From JAICMB01 sp049514735 (lineage in GTDB: Bacteria; Acidobacteriota; Terriglobia; Bryobacterales; Bryobacteraceae), in the NCBI GenBank assembly GCA_049514735.1, contig JBEKUT010000403.1:1-6792 (forward strand): 6,792 bases of DNA, given 5' to 3'. The notes beneath the pieces were generated by a model. That model searched no databases, was not told where the DNA came from, and was given only the letters and a program-made list of their open reading frames with translations. Below, piece after piece: positions 6,176 to 6,792 of the stretch (within the stretch, counting starts at the first letter, position 1; every line of letters starts with the position of its first letter). The position numbers were made by a program, and so were the translations under genes.

Positions 6176-6792
6176 ATGACTAGCGACGACAGGCTTTCTT
6201 ATCCCGGCAAGAGCGGAAATCTCGTTCCGCTTGCAAACAGCCGCGAACTGCCGTCTGCTCGCGATGTCGCCGACACGTTCTTTCGGCAGATCCGCCCTAT
6301 CGTGGCGTTGTGCATTCTGTTCACCGCGGCTGTGGTTGCTTACGTAATTTTTTCGCCGAAGATGTACGAAGCGGAGATGACGATCCTGGTTAAAAACAAT
6401 CGCGTGGATGTTGTTATGTCGGCCGAAGGCGGTTCCGGAGTGGTGCGTCAGGCCGATGTCAGCGATGCGCAACTCGGCACTGAGATCCAGCTTTTATCGA
6501 GTCCGGAGGTTTTCCGCAAGGTCGTGGAGCAGTGTAATTTGAGTGGGCCGTCGCCAGCGGAACGCGAAAACGCGGTGAACAAGCTGCTGAAGCGCGTTCG
6601 GGTCGCTCCAGTGATGAAATCCGATATGATCCGCGTGCGCTACTCGTCCCCCGATCCAAAGTTGAGCGCCCGCGTGTTGCAGTCCATCGCGGACGTCTAT
6701 TTCGAACAGCATCTTCAATTGCACAGCAACGCCGGGTCCTTCGAATTCTTTCAACATCAAGCGGACGTGTACGAAAAGAAGCTTCAGGACGC
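6176..6792 (+). CDS. Wzz/GumC-type polysaccharide chain-length determinant (polysaccharide co-polymerase), 3'-truncated by window edge
   Basis: The frame is open from ATG 6176 to the right edge (205 codons), so only the N-terminal part is present. A cytoplasmic N-terminus with DVADTFFRQIRP is followed by a transmembrane helix at about 41-59 (PIVALCILFTAAVVAYVIF). After it come SPKMYEAEMTILV, the Wzz-family strand behind the first helix, then LGTEIQLLSSPEVFRKVVE and IRVRYSSPDPKLSARVLQSIADVYFEQHL, both hallmarks of GumC/ExoP-like proteins. A helical coiled-coil region starts at about 185 (FFQHQADVYEKKLQDA). Such proteins sit in the inner membrane and set chain length in Wzy-dependent export; many carry a C-terminal second membrane helix or a BY-kinase domain, which cannot be seen here. 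An in-frame TAA at 6164 fixes the ATG as the first start, though the GAG upstream is too close to be a good SD. It probably begins an exopolysaccharide operon to the right. Confidence 0.9.
   Translation, partial: MTSDDRLSYPGKSGNLVPLANSRELPSARDVADTFFRQIRPIVALCILFTAAVVAYVIFSPKMYEAEMTILVKNNRVDVVMSAEGGSGVVRQADVSDAQLGTEIQLLSSPEVFRKVVEQCNLSGPSPAERENAVNKLLKRVRVAPVMKSDMIRVRYSSPDPKLSARVLQSIADVYFEQHLQLHSNAGSFEFFQHQADVYEKKLQD

Noticed and set aside
6494..6760. Minus-strand open frames inside the chain-length determinant gene
   Set aside because: The plus frame is uninterrupted and carries clear Wzz/GumC signatures; the reverse frames show no domain.

Overview
The window most likely comes from an acidobacterium of the Bryobacterales / 'Candidatus Solibacter' group. 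The main reason is the protein at 2420-3877 (minus), which carries what reads as a TIGR03437-type domain (the 'Solibacter uncharacterized C-terminal domain'). The moderately high GC, the alkaline-phosphatase-fold protein running into a TPR-like tail, and the secreted protein ending in a TonB_C-like module also fit that lineage. The assignment rests on pattern recognition only; no search was run.

Layout. Positions 1-3877 hold a tightly packed minus-strand operon of three genes, read from right to left. First comes a TIGR03437-domain surface-type protein with a long Gly/Thr-rich tail encoded by an 18-bp minisatellite. It overlaps, as TAATG, the start of a secreted protein with a TonB_C-like end. 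Three bases further on is an alkaline phosphatase superfamily hydrolase whose C-terminal TPR-like region leaves the window at position 1. A 180-bp divergent intergenic region (3878-4057) separates this operon from a plus-strand pair: a HEPN-domain gene broken by a single-base frameshift at about 4166, and an overlapping intact gene of unknown function (4451-5050). Convergent to that pair is a membrane-anchored alpha/beta hydrolase resembling PAF-acetylhydrolase or dienelactone hydrolase (5082-6035, minus), apparently with a TTG start. After a 140-bp AT-richer intergenic stretch, a Wzz/GumC-type polysaccharide chain-length determinant gene begins at 6176 and runs off the right edge, probably the first gene of an exopolysaccharide cluster.

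How the genes may work together. The left operon looks like an envelope or extracellular module (surface protein, periplasmic protein, phospho- or sulfo-ester hydrolase), but no substrate can be read from sequence. The HEPN gene and its overlapping partner look like a small two-gene module of the toxin-antitoxin-like or nucleic-acid-linked HEPN type. It is the best candidate here for an undescribed system, although its first gene is frameshifted in this copy. No RNA genes, insertion sequences, CRISPR arrays or attachment sites were recognised.
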